This document shows, one piece after another, positions 17,663 to 25,895 of a DNA stretch of 46,181 nt. The notes beneath the pieces are model-generated. The model was not told the origin of the DNA. It saw nothing but the letters and a program-made list of their open reading frames with translations, and made no database searches. A program made the translations under genes and the position numbers. This DNA is from Bacteroidales bacterium (GTDB lineage Bacteria; Bacteroidota; Bacteroidia; Bacteroidales; Bacteroidaceae): contig JALEZQ010000081.1 of assembly GCA_022772475.1 (NCBI GenBank), positions 1-46,181 on the forward strand. Reading direction: 5' to 3'. How positions within the stretch are numbered: the stretch's first letter is position 1; each line of letters opens with the position of its first letter.

Positions 17663-18718
17663 ATGAAAACCTTAACTCTCCTTTTATCAGGGCTCTTCCC
17701 CGTCATAGGGCTAAATGCGCAGAAAGCCGGTGTCGCTGACACGGTCTGTGCTGGTACCGGCTCGATGTCTTTCTCGTATGCGGCACAACAAAAGCCGGAC
17801 AAGCAGGTGCTCAACCATCTCTCGCTATCCGTTACGATGGGAAGCACCGGTGTTGGCCTTGATGTCGCCATGCCCGTGACAAAATGGGCCCGGCTCAGAA
17901 CGGGTTTCACCTACATGCCCCGTTTCAACCACACCATGCACTTTGGCGTGCAGGTTGGCGATAAACAGGAGAGTGCTGAGGAGCAGAAAAACAAGTTTGA
18001 CCATCTATCGGGCATGCTCGAGTCGTTTGTAGGCACCAAGGTGGACGACAGAATAGACATGGTGGGCACCCCCTGCTTTGACAACTTCAAGCTCATGGCA
18101 GACCTCTTCCCCTTTAAGGATAAGAGGTGGCACATTACGGCAGGTTTCTACTACGGTTCCGCCAAGGTGGCCAAGGCCGACAACGCCACGGAAGACGCCA
18201 CGTCGCTCGTTGCCGTAGCCATGTACAACAATTTGTACAGCCGCGTTTGCCGGTCCTACGAGTCGGTGCTCGCGTCGATGAACGACCCCAATGTGGTGCC
18301 CGAACCGTATATGTCGTTCGGTGGAAACGACTACTATGCAGACGAGGAACTCTACAACAAGTTTACTTCCTACGGGCGTATGGGCGTTCACATTGCCAAT
18401 TACAAGGACGGCGTACCCTATCGCCTTGAGCCCGATGAAAACAACATGGTGAAGGTTGCTGTCCGCACCAACAGATTCCGCCCCTACTTAGGTTTCGGAT
18501 ATGGCGGCCCCCTGTCAAAGAAAGACGATACCTACAGCCTGTCCTTCGACTGCGGAGTGATGTTCTGGGGTGGCACGCCAAAAATTGTCACCCACGATGG
18601 CACCAACCTATCCGACCTCGATAACGTTCGCGGCAAGGTGGGCGATTACGTCCGCCTCATCAAAGCATTCCCGGTATATCCCGTGGTCAGCATCAGTCTG
18701 ACGCGAAGGCTGTTCTGA
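17663..18718 (+). CDS. Putative outer-membrane beta-barrel protein
   Basis: A 351-residue protein, not recognised as a named family. The signal peptide is MKTLTLLLSGLFPVIGLNAQ. The rest alternates polar and aromatic residues in a way typical of membrane strands (LSLSVTMGSTGVGLDVAMPV, WHITAGFYYGSAK, FRPYLGFGYGGPL, YSLSFDCGVMFWGG). It ends in SISLTRRLF, with the C-terminal Phe typical of barrel proteins recognised by BamA. It lies 8 bp after the preceding secreted-protein gene, which could be a partner. The function is unknown; small-molecule transport or anchoring of the partner are possible. Confidence 0.72.
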   Translation: MKTLTLLLSGLFPVIGLNAQKAGVADTVCAGTGSMSFSYAAQQKPDKQVLNHLSLSVTMGSTGVGLDVAMPVTKWARLRTGFTYMPRFNHTMHFGVQVGDKQESAEEQKNKFDHLSGMLESFVGTKVDDRIDMVGTPCFDNFKLMADLFPFKDKRWHITAGFYYGSAKVAKADNATEDATSLVAVAMYNNLYSRVCRSYESVLASMNDPNVVPEPYMSFGGNDYYADEELYNKFTSYGRMGVHIANYKDGVPYRLEPDENNMVKVAVRTNRFRPYLGFGYGGPLSKKDDTYSLSFDCGVMFWGGTPKIVTHDGTNLSDLDNVRGKVGDYVRLIKAFPVYPVVSISLTRRLF

Positions 18719-18783
18719 GTATGTGACAACAAACGGCCGCGCCACCATGGCGGGGTCCCCACCCTTCTTCTTCCCCCGAGTGC

Positions 18784-18829
18784 TTGTGCCACTCTGCTGA
18801 AGCCCATAGCGGCCGGCAGAGTGGCACAA
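18784..18829. terminator. Hairpin in the convergent spacer, possible terminator
   Basis: Perfect 14-bp stem TTGTGCCACTCTGC (18784-18797) with its complement at 18816-18829 and an 18-base loop. It lies 65 bp after the barrel-protein stop. There is no T-run, so the terminator role is uncertain. Confidence 0.45.
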
Positions 18830-18890
18830 TGCATTAAGCCTCCGCCTGTACAACCGACCGAAATGCAGTAATGAAATTGCCACGACCCTT

Positions 18891-19198
18891 GGCAATGCGA
18901 TTACCAGCCGCGGGCAATGCGATTGCCGGCCGCGGGCAATGCGATTGCCGGCCGCGGGCAATGCGATTGCCAGCCGCGGGCAATGCGATTGCCGGCCGCG
19001 GGTAATGCGATTGCCAGCCGCGGGTACTCTGTGTGCCAGCCGCAGGCACTCAATGTGCCGGCCGCGGGCACTCAATGTGCCGGCCGCGGGTACTCAATGT
19101 GCCGGCCGCGGGCACTCAATGTGCCAGCCGCGGGCACTCAATGTGCCAGCCGCGGGCACTCAGTGTGCCGGCCGCGGGTACTCGTGTTCCCGGCAGGC
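18891..19198. repeat. 22-bp tandem array of hairpin-forming units with covarying arms
   Basis: Thirteen full units and one degenerate unit, phased exactly every 22 bp from 18891. Units 1-6 have arms GGCAAT and ATTGCC around GCG (one GGTAAT variant, wobble-compatible; unit 1 ends ATTACC). Units 7-13 have arms GGCAC and GTGCC (or GGTAC) around a 5-base loop such as TCAAT. Every unit then carries RGCCGCG. The switch from AAT/ATT to AC/GT occurs in both arms together, so pairing is kept. Unit 14 (GGTACTCGTGTTCCC) has lost it. There are no unique spacers, so it is not CRISPR. Confidence 0.85.
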
Positions 19199-19225
19199 GT
19201 TGACAATGCTCATGCCGAGCGTACT

Positions 19226-19261
19226 AAAAAGGCCGCCATAGCAGCGAGTGCTATGGCGGCC
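19226..19261 (-). terminator. Intrinsic terminator of the minus-strand ompA gene
   Basis: Thirteen-bp perfect stem GGCCGCCATAGCA (19231-19243) and complement (19249-19261) with loop GCGAG. On the minus strand it is followed by TTTTT, and lies 30 bp after the ompA stop. Confidence 0.9.
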
Positions 19262-19291
19262 TGTATGATTAGCGTTGTCTAATCGGTAGGT

Positions 19292-20443
19292 TTACTTCAC
19301 CTGAATGGTGACGCGACGGTTGTAGCTGTAGGGCGAGATGTTGTTCACACCACCGGCGGCAACCACTTCGATGTTGTCGCGGTTAACACCCATCTTCACG
19401 AGTTCGTTGGCTACAACATCGGCACGCTTCTGCGAGAGCTGCTGGTTGTAAGCGGCAGAACCGGTCTTGCTGTCGGCATAACCGGTAACGACAATTTTGC
19501 TGCCGTTAGCCTTAGCATACTCAACGAGGTCCTTCACGTTAACGAGGTCCTTGCGGCTGGCGATACGCGAGGAGTTGATGTTGAAGAATACGGAGAGGGG
19601 CGTATTGACCACTTCCTTAACCACCTTCTCAACGTTCTCAGCTGACTTCTGCTGAGCGAGGAGGGTGCGGAGGCGTGCGTTCTCATCCTGCTGTTCCTTG
19701 AGCGAAGCGTTGAGAGCGTCCATCTGCTCCTTGTTCATGGCCATGAGGGCATCTACGTCGGGGGTCTTCTCCCAAGTGTGGGTGCCGAGGTTGTAGGTTA
19801 CACCGACGGTCAGGCCGACGAGCTTGTCATAGTGACGCATGGAGTACTTTTCGGTGGCTGCAAAACCATCATAGGGAGCAGCGTCGAAGCCACCGTCAAT
19901 GAAGGCCGTATGGAGGTCAGCGAAGATCTGGACGCGGTCAGATACGCGGAAGTTGTTCAACAGACCGAAGTTGTAGGACACTTCGTTGTTGACGTTGGTC
20001 ATGTTGCGTGCCCAGCCGATACCTACGTAAGGAATGAAGTTCCAAACGCGCTTCTCGTTGTAACCATAGAGCAGGTTGCTGAGGTTGAACATCAGGTCCT
20101 CGTGGAGGTTGAGGTACTTATAAGAGTGGTGGTCAGTGCGGGTGTTCACCTGCTTTGCCCAAATACCGTCAAACTTGGTACGGAGACCAATGCCGGGGGT
20201 AAACCACTTACCTACTGCAACGGAGAAACCGAAGGTGCCACGGTCCGAACTGAAGGGATTGACATTGCAGTTGTTCTCCTGCGAGGTGTAAGCTGCGGTG
20301 AAGTTGGCACCAGCCGACACGAACCAGTTAGCCCAGAACGAGTTGGTTGCTACACTGTACTTCTTGCTCGGAATCTCTACATTCTGAGCGACGGCTGTTG
20401 CGGAGCAACCTACAACAGCAAGCGCAAGTAATAACTTTCTCAT
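19292..20443 (-). CDS. OmpA-family outer-membrane protein (second copy)
   Basis: A 383-residue protein. The signal peptide is MRKLLLALAVVGCSATAVAQ. A beta-barrel N-domain (about residues 30-225) is followed by a short coiled segment (MNKEQMDALNASLKEQQDEN) and a C-terminal OmpA domain (about 275-383: VFFNINSSRIASRKDLVNVKDL, IVVTGYADSKTGS, QKRADVVANEL, NRRVTIQVK). Role: structural outer-membrane protein bound to peptidoglycan. The frame is open back to 20620, but that extension is spacer sequence; the ATG at 20443 gives the signal peptide. A strong promoter (20547-20573) and a strong terminator frame it as a single-gene unit. The linker differs from that of the other OmpA in the window. Confidence 0.94.
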   Translation of the reverse strand: MRKLLLALAVVGCSATAVAQNVEIPSKKYSVATNSFWANWFVSAGANFTAAYTSQENNCNVNPFSSDRGTFGFSVAVGKWFTPGIGLRTKFDGIWAKQVNTRTDHHSYKYLNLHEDLMFNLSNLLYGYNEKRVWNFIPYVGIGWARNMTNVNNEVSYNFGLLNNFRVSDRVQIFADLHTAFIDGGFDAAPYDGFAATEKYSMRHYDKLVGLTVGVTYNLGTHTWEKTPDVDALMAMNKEQMDALNASLKEQQDENARLRTLLAQQKSAENVEKVVKEVVNTPLSVFFNINSSRIASRKDLVNVKDLVEYAKANGSKIVVTGYADSKTGSAAYNQQLSQKRADVVANELVKMGVNRDNIEVVAAGGVNNISPYSYNRRVTIQVK

Positions 20444-20546
20444 GATGATTATTAAGATTGAGTAAAACAATGTTGCCTTTTTTACGTCAGCCCGCTGGCT
20501 TCCGCAGTGAACGGAAGGACGCAATCTGCCTCCTCCAGAACACAAT

Positions 20547-20573
20547 GCAAAGATATAAAAAAAGATATAAACA
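20547..20573 (-). promoter_or_regulatory. Promoter of the minus-strand ompA gene
   Basis: On the minus strand: TTG at 20573-20571, 16 bases, then TATCTTTG (20554-20547), an exact TAnnTTTG. The spacing is a little shorter than the usual 19-20. The region is very AT-rich. Confidence 0.65.
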
Positions 20574-20597
20574 AGCGTTTTAGCCGAATTTTTCATG

Positions 20598-20659
20598 AAA
20601 AAATCAGGGTGCGCCACCACGTTTTGTAAAGCATGTTTAGCAAAACGTGGCGCCTGATT
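20598..20659 (-). terminator. Intrinsic terminator after mutL
   Basis: Long imperfect hairpin: AATCAGG, CGCCAC and GTTTTG segments pair across a loop (20602-20659), with two small bulges. On the minus strand it runs straight into T6. It starts 7 bp after the mutL stop. Confidence 0.75.
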
Positions 20660-20665
20660 ATGGGC

Positions 20666-22690
20666 TTAATGGAAAAGGGCGTCTATTCTATGTGGGGTGA
20701 TGACGGCCTGAATAATGCGTCCGTCGGGGGTGTAGTTAGGGTTCTGACTTGCGTAGAGGCTGCTGACAAGGGCTTTCATTTCGTCGCGTGAGAGTGCGAG
20801 CCCTATGGGCAGGGCGGCGCGGCGGGCCATCATGAGGGCGATATGGCGGCCGACGGCATCGAGGGCTGTGGGCGACTCGTGGGCCTCGTCTATCATTTCG
20901 CGAAGGAAGTTGACAGGGTCGAGGCCTTCGGTGCCGGCGGGTATGCCGTTGATGGTATAGCATCCCACTTTACCCTCGACGGGGTGGACGTCGAATCCTG
21001 CGTTTTGGAAGCCCGAGCGGAGTTTTTGAAACTCGTTCTCCTGTACGGGCGAGAGTTCCATCTCGGCGGGAAAGAGCAGACCTTGCGACACGCCTTTACG
21101 CGAACTAATCTGCTGCAAATACTGGTCGTAGAGCACGCGACAGTGGGCCAGGTGCTGGTTGATGAGGTGAACGCCGCGCTCGCTGGTGGCCAAAATGTAT
21201 TGGCCCATGTACTGGCAGCATATATTGGGCAGTTGCTGCTCCATACTTTCGTCGAAAGGCAGGGGCGTCGGTACCGGTTCTTCGCCGGCAAGCGTTGAAG
21301 AAACGACCGTATCGGCAGAAGATATGGCGGCAGGTGTTAATGTGGCAGGCGATATAGCGGCAGGCGATATGGCGGCAGGCGATAGACCGTCAGATGCCGT
21401 GGCTTCAATAGGGTCTGTGGTATCGACGTCCGGCCAAGTTTCAAGCCGCGAGCTGCCGGCCAACGTAGCGGGTCGGTCTGTTTCTACCGGCGAGGCCGCT
21501 CCGAACGCATCGCCGGCGGCGGCCACCCAGCGGTCGCCCATGCGTGGTGACGTGGGGCGCTGAGGGGCATCGTGATGGTCGTCGAAGGGGTTGAAGCCCG
21601 GCTGCAGATGTATCTGTGGCATGCGGTCGGGCACGACGTCGGGGTTGAAGGCAGGTATCGAGAGGGAGTTGGTGCCGGAGAAGTCGAGCGAAGGGATGGC
21701 ATTGAATTTTCCCAGCGCCTCACGCACGGCGGCCTGGAGTATCTGCCAGATGGGCTTGTCGTCTTGGAATTTGATTTCCGTCTTGGCGGGATGTATGTTG
21801 ACGTCGAGACGCGAGGGCTCCACTTCCATATTGAGGAAGAAGGGCACCTGCATGCCTTCGGGCACAAGGCGGTCGAAGGCGGTCTGCACGGCCTTGGCGA
21901 AATAGGGATGGCGCATGAAGCGGTTGTTGGCGAAGAAAAACTGCGGTGCTGTTTTCTTCTTGGCGCTCTCGGGCGTTCCCACAAAGCCATTGATGCGCAC
22001 CAGCGGGGTCTCGACGCTGACGGGGAGCAACTGGCTCTCCAGCCGTTTGCCAAAGAGACCGCGGATGCGGCCGCGGAGGGGGCCGGCGGGCAGATTGTAG
22101 AGGACGGTGTCCTTGTTGTACAGGATAAAGGTGACGTCCATGTGGGCCAGCGTGAGCCGCTCAAACTCGGCCAGGATATGGGTCATCTCGGTCTGGTCGC
22201 TCTTGAGGAACTTGCGTCGCGCAGGGATATTGAAGAAGATGTTGCGCACGGCGAAGTTGGCCCCTACGCTGCAAGCCACGGGCTTTTGTTCGATAACGCG
22301 GCAGCCCTCTATGCGCACGCTCGTACCCACTTCCTGTTCGGCAGTGCGCGTTTTGAGTTCGACCTGCGCCACTGCGGCTATCGAGGCCAGGGCTTCGCCA
22401 CGGAAACCCATTGTGTGGAGGTCGAAGAGGTCGGCAGCCTCGCGAATCTTTGAGGTGGCGTGGCGTTCGAACGACAGGCGGGCATCTGTCTCACTCATTC
22501 CCTTGCCGTCATCGACCACCTGAATGCAGGTCTTGCCGGCGTCCACGACGACCACTTCTACACGGGTGGCACCGGCATCGACGGCATTCTCTACCAGTTC
22601 TTTGACGATCGATGCCGGACGCTGTATCACCTCGCCGGCGGCTATCTGGTTGGCCACGGCATCGGGAAGAAGACGGATAATATCTCGCAT
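20666..22690 (-). CDS. mutL: DNA mismatch repair protein MutL
   Basis: A 674-residue protein. The N-terminal GHKL ATPase (about residues 1-330) has Glu31 and Asn35 (ELVENAVDAGA), DDGKGM near residue 60, RHATSKI and TMGFRGEAL. A variable Pro/Ala/Ser-rich linker (about 370-475) contains a five-residue repeat (AISPA, about 435-458) encoded by 15-bp DNA repeats. The C-terminal dimerisation domain is about 490-674. The place where nuclease-type MutL proteins have DQHAxxExxxxE reads NQHLAHCRVLYDQ from Asn511, and the late CPHGRP-type motif reads NYTPDGRIIQ, so the endonuclease site looks absent. MutL couples MutS mismatch recognition to strand removal. It is followed by a terminator and preceded at 24 bp by the OstA-like gene. 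Confidence 0.95.
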   Translation of the reverse strand: MRDIIRLLPDAVANQIAAGEVIQRPASIVKELVENAVDAGATRVEVVVVDAGKTCIQVVDDGKGMSETDARLSFERHATSKIREAADLFDLHTMGFRGEALASIAAVAQVELKTRTAEQEVGTSVRIEGCRVIEQKPVACSVGANFAVRNIFFNIPARRKFLKSDQTEMTHILAEFERLTLAHMDVTFILYNKDTVLYNLPAGPLRGRIRGLFGKRLESQLLPVSVETPLVRINGFVGTPESAKKKTAPQFFFANNRFMRHPYFAKAVQTAFDRLVPEGMQVPFFLNMEVEPSRLDVNIHPAKTEIKFQDDKPIWQILQAAVREALGKFNAIPSLDFSGTNSLSIPAFNPDVVPDRMPQIHLQPGFNPFDDHHDAPQRPTSPRMGDRWVAAAGDAFGAASPVETDRPATLAGSSRLETWPDVDTTDPIEATASDGLSPAAISPAAISPATLTPAAISSADTVVSSTLAGEEPVPTPLPFDESMEQQLPNICCQYMGQYILATSERGVHLINQHLAHCRVLYDQYLQQISSRKGVSQGLLFPAEMELSPVQENEFQKLRSGFQNAGFDVHPVEGKVGCYTINGIPAGTEGLDPVNFLREMIDEAHESPTALDAVGRHIALMMARRAALPIGLALSRDEMKALVSSLYASQNPNYTPDGRIIQAVITPHRIDALFH
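21344..21384. repeat. 15-bp in-frame repeat in the mutL linker
   Basis: GGCAGGCGATA recurs at 21344, 21359 and 21374, exactly 15 bp apart, with degenerate copies on either side. It encodes repeated AISPA in MutL. Slippage here would change linker length by five residues without a frameshift. Confidence 0.75.
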
Positions 22691-22714
22691 AGAAGGGATG
22701 GGGGTATTGCAGGA

Positions 22715-24370
22715 TTATTGTTTGCCGAGCGTCTGTACGGGGGCTTTATGGCGCACTTGTGGCTTCAATTCGGAGCCGCCGCGCTTGGGCCGCCATTCAA
22801 AGAGGTCGTCTTTGTGGAGCGGGCGGATATAGTCGAACCAGGCGAAGCCCGTCAGCCTGCGGTGCTCTTCGGGGGTGAGGGCAGCGACATAGAAACTGCC
22901 TCTCGACCCCGGTGCCCAGATGCGCTGCATACGTTTGTCGCGCATGTACATCCTGAGTTTGGCCGTCTCGGTATAGTTTTGGTAGAGCACGATGCTGTCT
23001 TTTTCGAGTGGGAAATTGGCCACATAGACGTTACCATCGACGCAGTTGAGACGCATCTCGCCGGCCTCGAAATAGGAGCGCATGAGGTTGCCCGTCACCT
23101 GGTTGTAGTGGACGGAATCGACCTGTTCGACGAGCATGGCCTGCTGGCAGACATAGACGCTGTCGATGGTGGAGTCGTTGGCATAGACATGTATCTCCTC
23201 TCCCACTATCTGGCGGTTCTCGCTCCACACGATGGGGTCGCGGTAAAGGGATAGTTTGCGGTCGGCGCTGTGATAGACGAGTGAGTCGGCCACGGCCTGC
23301 ACGTCGGTACGGTAGGCCCGAGCATGGAAATAGCCGCGGAGCACACGATAGACGCTGTCGGTGCCGAGGTCGAAGGAGCGCATCCTCAGGGTGTCGGCGT
23401 GGACGTAGAGCGTGTCGGTGCCGTTGGAATAGTCGCGCGCCAGGGCTCGCCCATAAGCCAGGGCTTCGCCCGTATGCTCGTCGTACCAGGCGTAGTCGCC
23501 CGTCAGTATCGACGTGGACGTGCTGTCCTGATACTCCACGTTGCGGAAGGCCTCCATGATGCCCGTCTCTTTGTTGTAGTACAGGCTGTCGCCGGTCATG
23601 CGGCTGCCGCGGTTGTGGCACACGGAGCGGTCGAAGAGTTGGGCCTGCTTGGTGGCGGTATTGTAGCGGGCGAACGACGTCTCTATCTCATTGTCGTCGC
23701 TGAATATCCACGATGGCCCGCGCACGATGGTCCACTTGTCGAGGGTGTTGTAATGGAGCGTGTCGGTCTCGATGCGAAACTGCGGGTTGGTCAGGCGCAC
23801 TTCATAGACGAAGGTCGATTGACGGGTGTCGGTGTGATACTCGCCCCAGTCGGAGGTGAGGACGTTATCGCCTTCTAACAGACGGCCGCCGTCGAAGAAG
23901 TAGGCGTACTTGTATAGGCGGTCGTAGTTGAGCGAGTCGGTATAGAGCGTCTGGTCGCGGTGGGTGAGCACCACGTCGCAGCGTGCTTCGGCCATCTGCT
24001 CGTCGCCGTAGTAGGCCATGCGCTCACTGGTCAGGGAGAGGGTGTCGCCCTGCGTCATCACCACGTGGCCAAAGGCCTTAAAGGCGTTGGCCTGCTCGAA
24101 ATAGACGGCGCTGTCGCACTTCAGGCGCATACCGCGGTGCAGAAACTGCACGTTTCCACTGAGCCGCTGGGCATCGGGGGCTACGTATTCGTCGTAGTCC
24201 CACTCATCGGCATGGATCAGCTGTATCCGGTCGCCGTCGGGCACGGGCAGCAGCCCGCCGGGCGATATGGCGGCGCGGCCATCGGTCACGGCCATTCGCA
24301 TGATGGCAAGGGCTATCAGGCAGGGCAGAATGAGCGCTATTGCGGCATGGTTTCTTTTTGGACTTTTCAT
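22715..24370 (-). CDS. OstA/LptA-like lipopolysaccharide export protein
   Basis: A 551-residue protein. An N-terminal signal or anchor segment (about residues 9-33) is followed by repeated OstA/LptA-type beta-jellyroll strands. These show as recurring blocks such as RLSGNVQFLHRGMRLKCDSAVYFEQANAFKAFGHVVMTQGDTL, where LxGNV, CDSA and G.V...QGD are the family pattern. LptA proteins bind lipid A and carry LPS across the periplasm; the longer Bacteroidetes OstA-like form probably does the same. It lies between surA and mutL on the same strand. Next to two periplasmic chaperones this makes an outer-membrane biogenesis cluster. A hairpin (24410-24441) sits in the 129-bp gap upstream. Confidence 0.85.
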   Translation of the reverse strand: MKSPKRNHAAIALILPCLIALAIMRMAVTDGRAAISPGGLLPVPDGDRIQLIHADEWDYDEYVAPDAQRLSGNVQFLHRGMRLKCDSAVYFEQANAFKAFGHVVMTQGDTLSLTSERMAYYGDEQMAEARCDVVLTHRDQTLYTDSLNYDRLYKYAYFFDGGRLLEGDNVLTSDWGEYHTDTRQSTFVYEVRLTNPQFRIETDTLHYNTLDKWTIVRGPSWIFSDDNEIETSFARYNTATKQAQLFDRSVCHNRGSRMTGDSLYYNKETGIMEAFRNVEYQDSTSTSILTGDYAWYDEHTGEALAYGRALARDYSNGTDTLYVHADTLRMRSFDLGTDSVYRVLRGYFHARAYRTDVQAVADSLVYHSADRKLSLYRDPIVWSENRQIVGEEIHVYANDSTIDSVYVCQQAMLVEQVDSVHYNQVTGNLMRSYFEAGEMRLNCVDGNVYVANFPLEKDSIVLYQNYTETAKLRMYMRDKRMQRIWAPGSRGSFYVAALTPEEHRRLTGFAWFDYIRPLHKDDLFEWRPKRGGSELKPQVRHKAPVQTLGKQ

Positions 24371-24409
24371 GCAGACTGCATATAGGGGATAACAAAGGAT
24401 TTAATTGCT

Positions 24410-24441
24410 TTGAGGAGCACACATCGCTGTATGCTCCTCAA
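24410..24441 (-). promoter_or_regulatory. Inverted repeat between surA-like and OstA-like genes
   Basis: Perfect 10-bp dyad TTGAGGAGCA (24410-24419) with complement at 24432-24441 and a 12-base loop. There is no T-run. It could be a transcript-processing hairpin or an operator. Confidence 0.45.
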
Positions 24442-24499
24442 CGCATGGTATGCGGTTATTCCGGACAGGGTGGATAGACGAGCCACGGCCGTGCGGGCA

Positions 24500-25879
24500 T
24501 CACTCGCTCTGCACAGCCTCCTTTACCCAACCCGGGTAGCGGAACCGGCCGTGGCGCCAAGCGGGATTGATACGGATGTAGGTGCTCTTCTGCTTCTCGC
24601 GAATCCAGTTGTCCACCACCTCGCTGCATCGGCGTTCGTAAACGATGTTGCGCAGCAGCTGGAAGTCTTCGGTCATGCTGGCGCGATGGCCGTCGATGCG
24701 ATTTTTCAGGCGGACGATGGCGCAGATTTCCCGTCCGCGCTTGTCAATCATGCGGAAGGGGGCCGACACTTCGCCTACGGCCAGCGTATCGACGGCGCGG
24801 GCCACCTCGGCGGGCAACTGTCCCATCTCGAAGCGCGAGGTGGGCTGGTCGAGTTCTTCATCCACATAGGCCATGATGCCGTGGTTGAGGCGCGTGTCCT
24901 TGTCGTCGCTCAGGCGCAGGGCGGCCTCGTCGAAGGTAAAGCGTTCGGCGCGGATGTCGCGGGCTATGGAGTCGAGGTGTTGGAGGGCAGCTTGATAGGC
25001 GGACTCTTCTATCTCGGGCTTGAGCAGGATGTGGCGCACGTTGACCATGTCGCCGCGCTTGTCGATGAGCTGGATGATGTGGTAACCGAAGTCGGTGCGC
25101 ACTATCTTCGACACTTTCTTCTTGTCGTTCAGGGCGAAGGCGACGTTGGCAAACTCGGGCACGAGCTGGTTGCGGCCCATGTAACCCAGTTCGCCGCCGC
25201 GGCGTGCAGAGCCGGGGTCTTGCGAATAGAACTTGGCCAGGGTGGAAAACTCCGACTGGCCGCTGGTAATGCGCTGCGAGAAGTCGCGCAGGCGTTCCTC
25301 GATGCGCTCCACCTCGGTGCGCGCCACCTGGGGCGCGGAGGTGATAATCTGCACTTCCACCTGTGTGGGCACGAAGGGCAGACTATCCTGTGGCATATCC
25401 TTGAAGAAGGCGCGTACCTCAGCCGGCGTCACCTTCACATTCTTGGTAATGTTTGATTGCACCATCTGCACGCGCTGGCGGTTGCGAATCATGTTTTTCT
25501 GCTGCTCGCGATACTGCGGGATGGTTTTGCGCACCAGAGCGGCCACGTTTTCGCGCGAACCGAAGTTTTGCACGGCGCGTTCAATCTGCATGTCGGCCAT
25601 GCGGATGACGCTGGCCTCGTCCACCTCGACGCTGTCCAGTTCGGCCTGGTGGAGGTAGAGTTTCTCTATCGCCAGCTGTTCGGGAATCACCTCATAGGGG
25701 TTGTCCACACGCTCGCCGTACAGTTCGGCGGCGATGCGTGCTTCCTCAACGTCGCTGCGAAGGATCGGCTGGTCGCCCACGACCCATATCACTTCATCTA
25801 CAACGTTGTCGTTCTGGGCCAAGGCTACGCCGGGCACCATGCCGAGCATCGCGGTGATAAGCGGAAAGATTGTTTTCAT
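24500..25879 (-). CDS. SurA-like periplasmic PpiC-type peptidyl-prolyl isomerase / chaperone
   Basis: A 459-residue protein with signal peptide MKTIFPLITAMLGMVPGVALAQ. An N-terminal SurA chaperone domain (VDEVIWVVGDQPILRSDVEEARI onward, about residues 26-165) is followed by two parvulin-like domains. The first has GGELGYMGRNQLVPEFANVAFAL and FGYHIIQLIDKRGD (about 176-280). The second starts at VRHILLKPEIEE (about 285-390) and is weaker. SurA proteins guide unfolded outer-membrane proteins to the Bam complex. It lies 16 bp after a second PpiC protein gene, so they are cotranscribed. The OstA-like LPS gene follows, in keeping with a role in envelope assembly. Confidence 0.9.
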   Translation of the reverse strand: MKTIFPLITAMLGMVPGVALAQNDNVVDEVIWVVGDQPILRSDVEEARIAAELYGERVDNPYEVIPEQLAIEKLYLHQAELDSVEVDEASVIRMADMQIERAVQNFGSRENVAALVRKTIPQYREQQKNMIRNRQRVQMVQSNITKNVKVTPAEVRAFFKDMPQDSLPFVPTQVEVQIITSAPQVARTEVERIEERLRDFSQRITSGQSEFSTLAKFYSQDPGSARRGGELGYMGRNQLVPEFANVAFALNDKKKVSKIVRTDFGYHIIQLIDKRGDMVNVRHILLKPEIEESAYQAALQHLDSIARDIRAERFTFDEAALRLSDDKDTRLNHGIMAYVDEELDQPTSRFEMGQLPAEVARAVDTLAVGEVSAPFRMIDKRGREICAIVRLKNRIDGHRASMTEDFQLLRNIVYERRCSEVVDNWIREKQKSTYIRINPAWRHGRFRYPGWVKEAVQSE

Positions 25880-25895
25880 TTGGTCAGTGTGACTG

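Larger units (their letters stand above)
18719..19291. other. Convergent spacer with hairpin, 22-bp array and terminator
   Basis: 573 bp between two converging genes. It holds a long-stem hairpin (18784-18829), a 14-unit tandem repeat (18891-19198) and the terminator of the minus-strand ompA gene (19226-19261). Open frames across it are repeat artefacts. Confidence 0.7.

Noticed and set aside
18891-19198. CRISPR array
   Set aside because: Units abut directly with no unique spacers, and no cas genes are near.
18608-19282. Repeat-rich open frames on both strands over the 22-bp array
   Set aside because: The period of 22 is not a multiple of 3 and all frames are open only because the repeat lacks stops; no start context.
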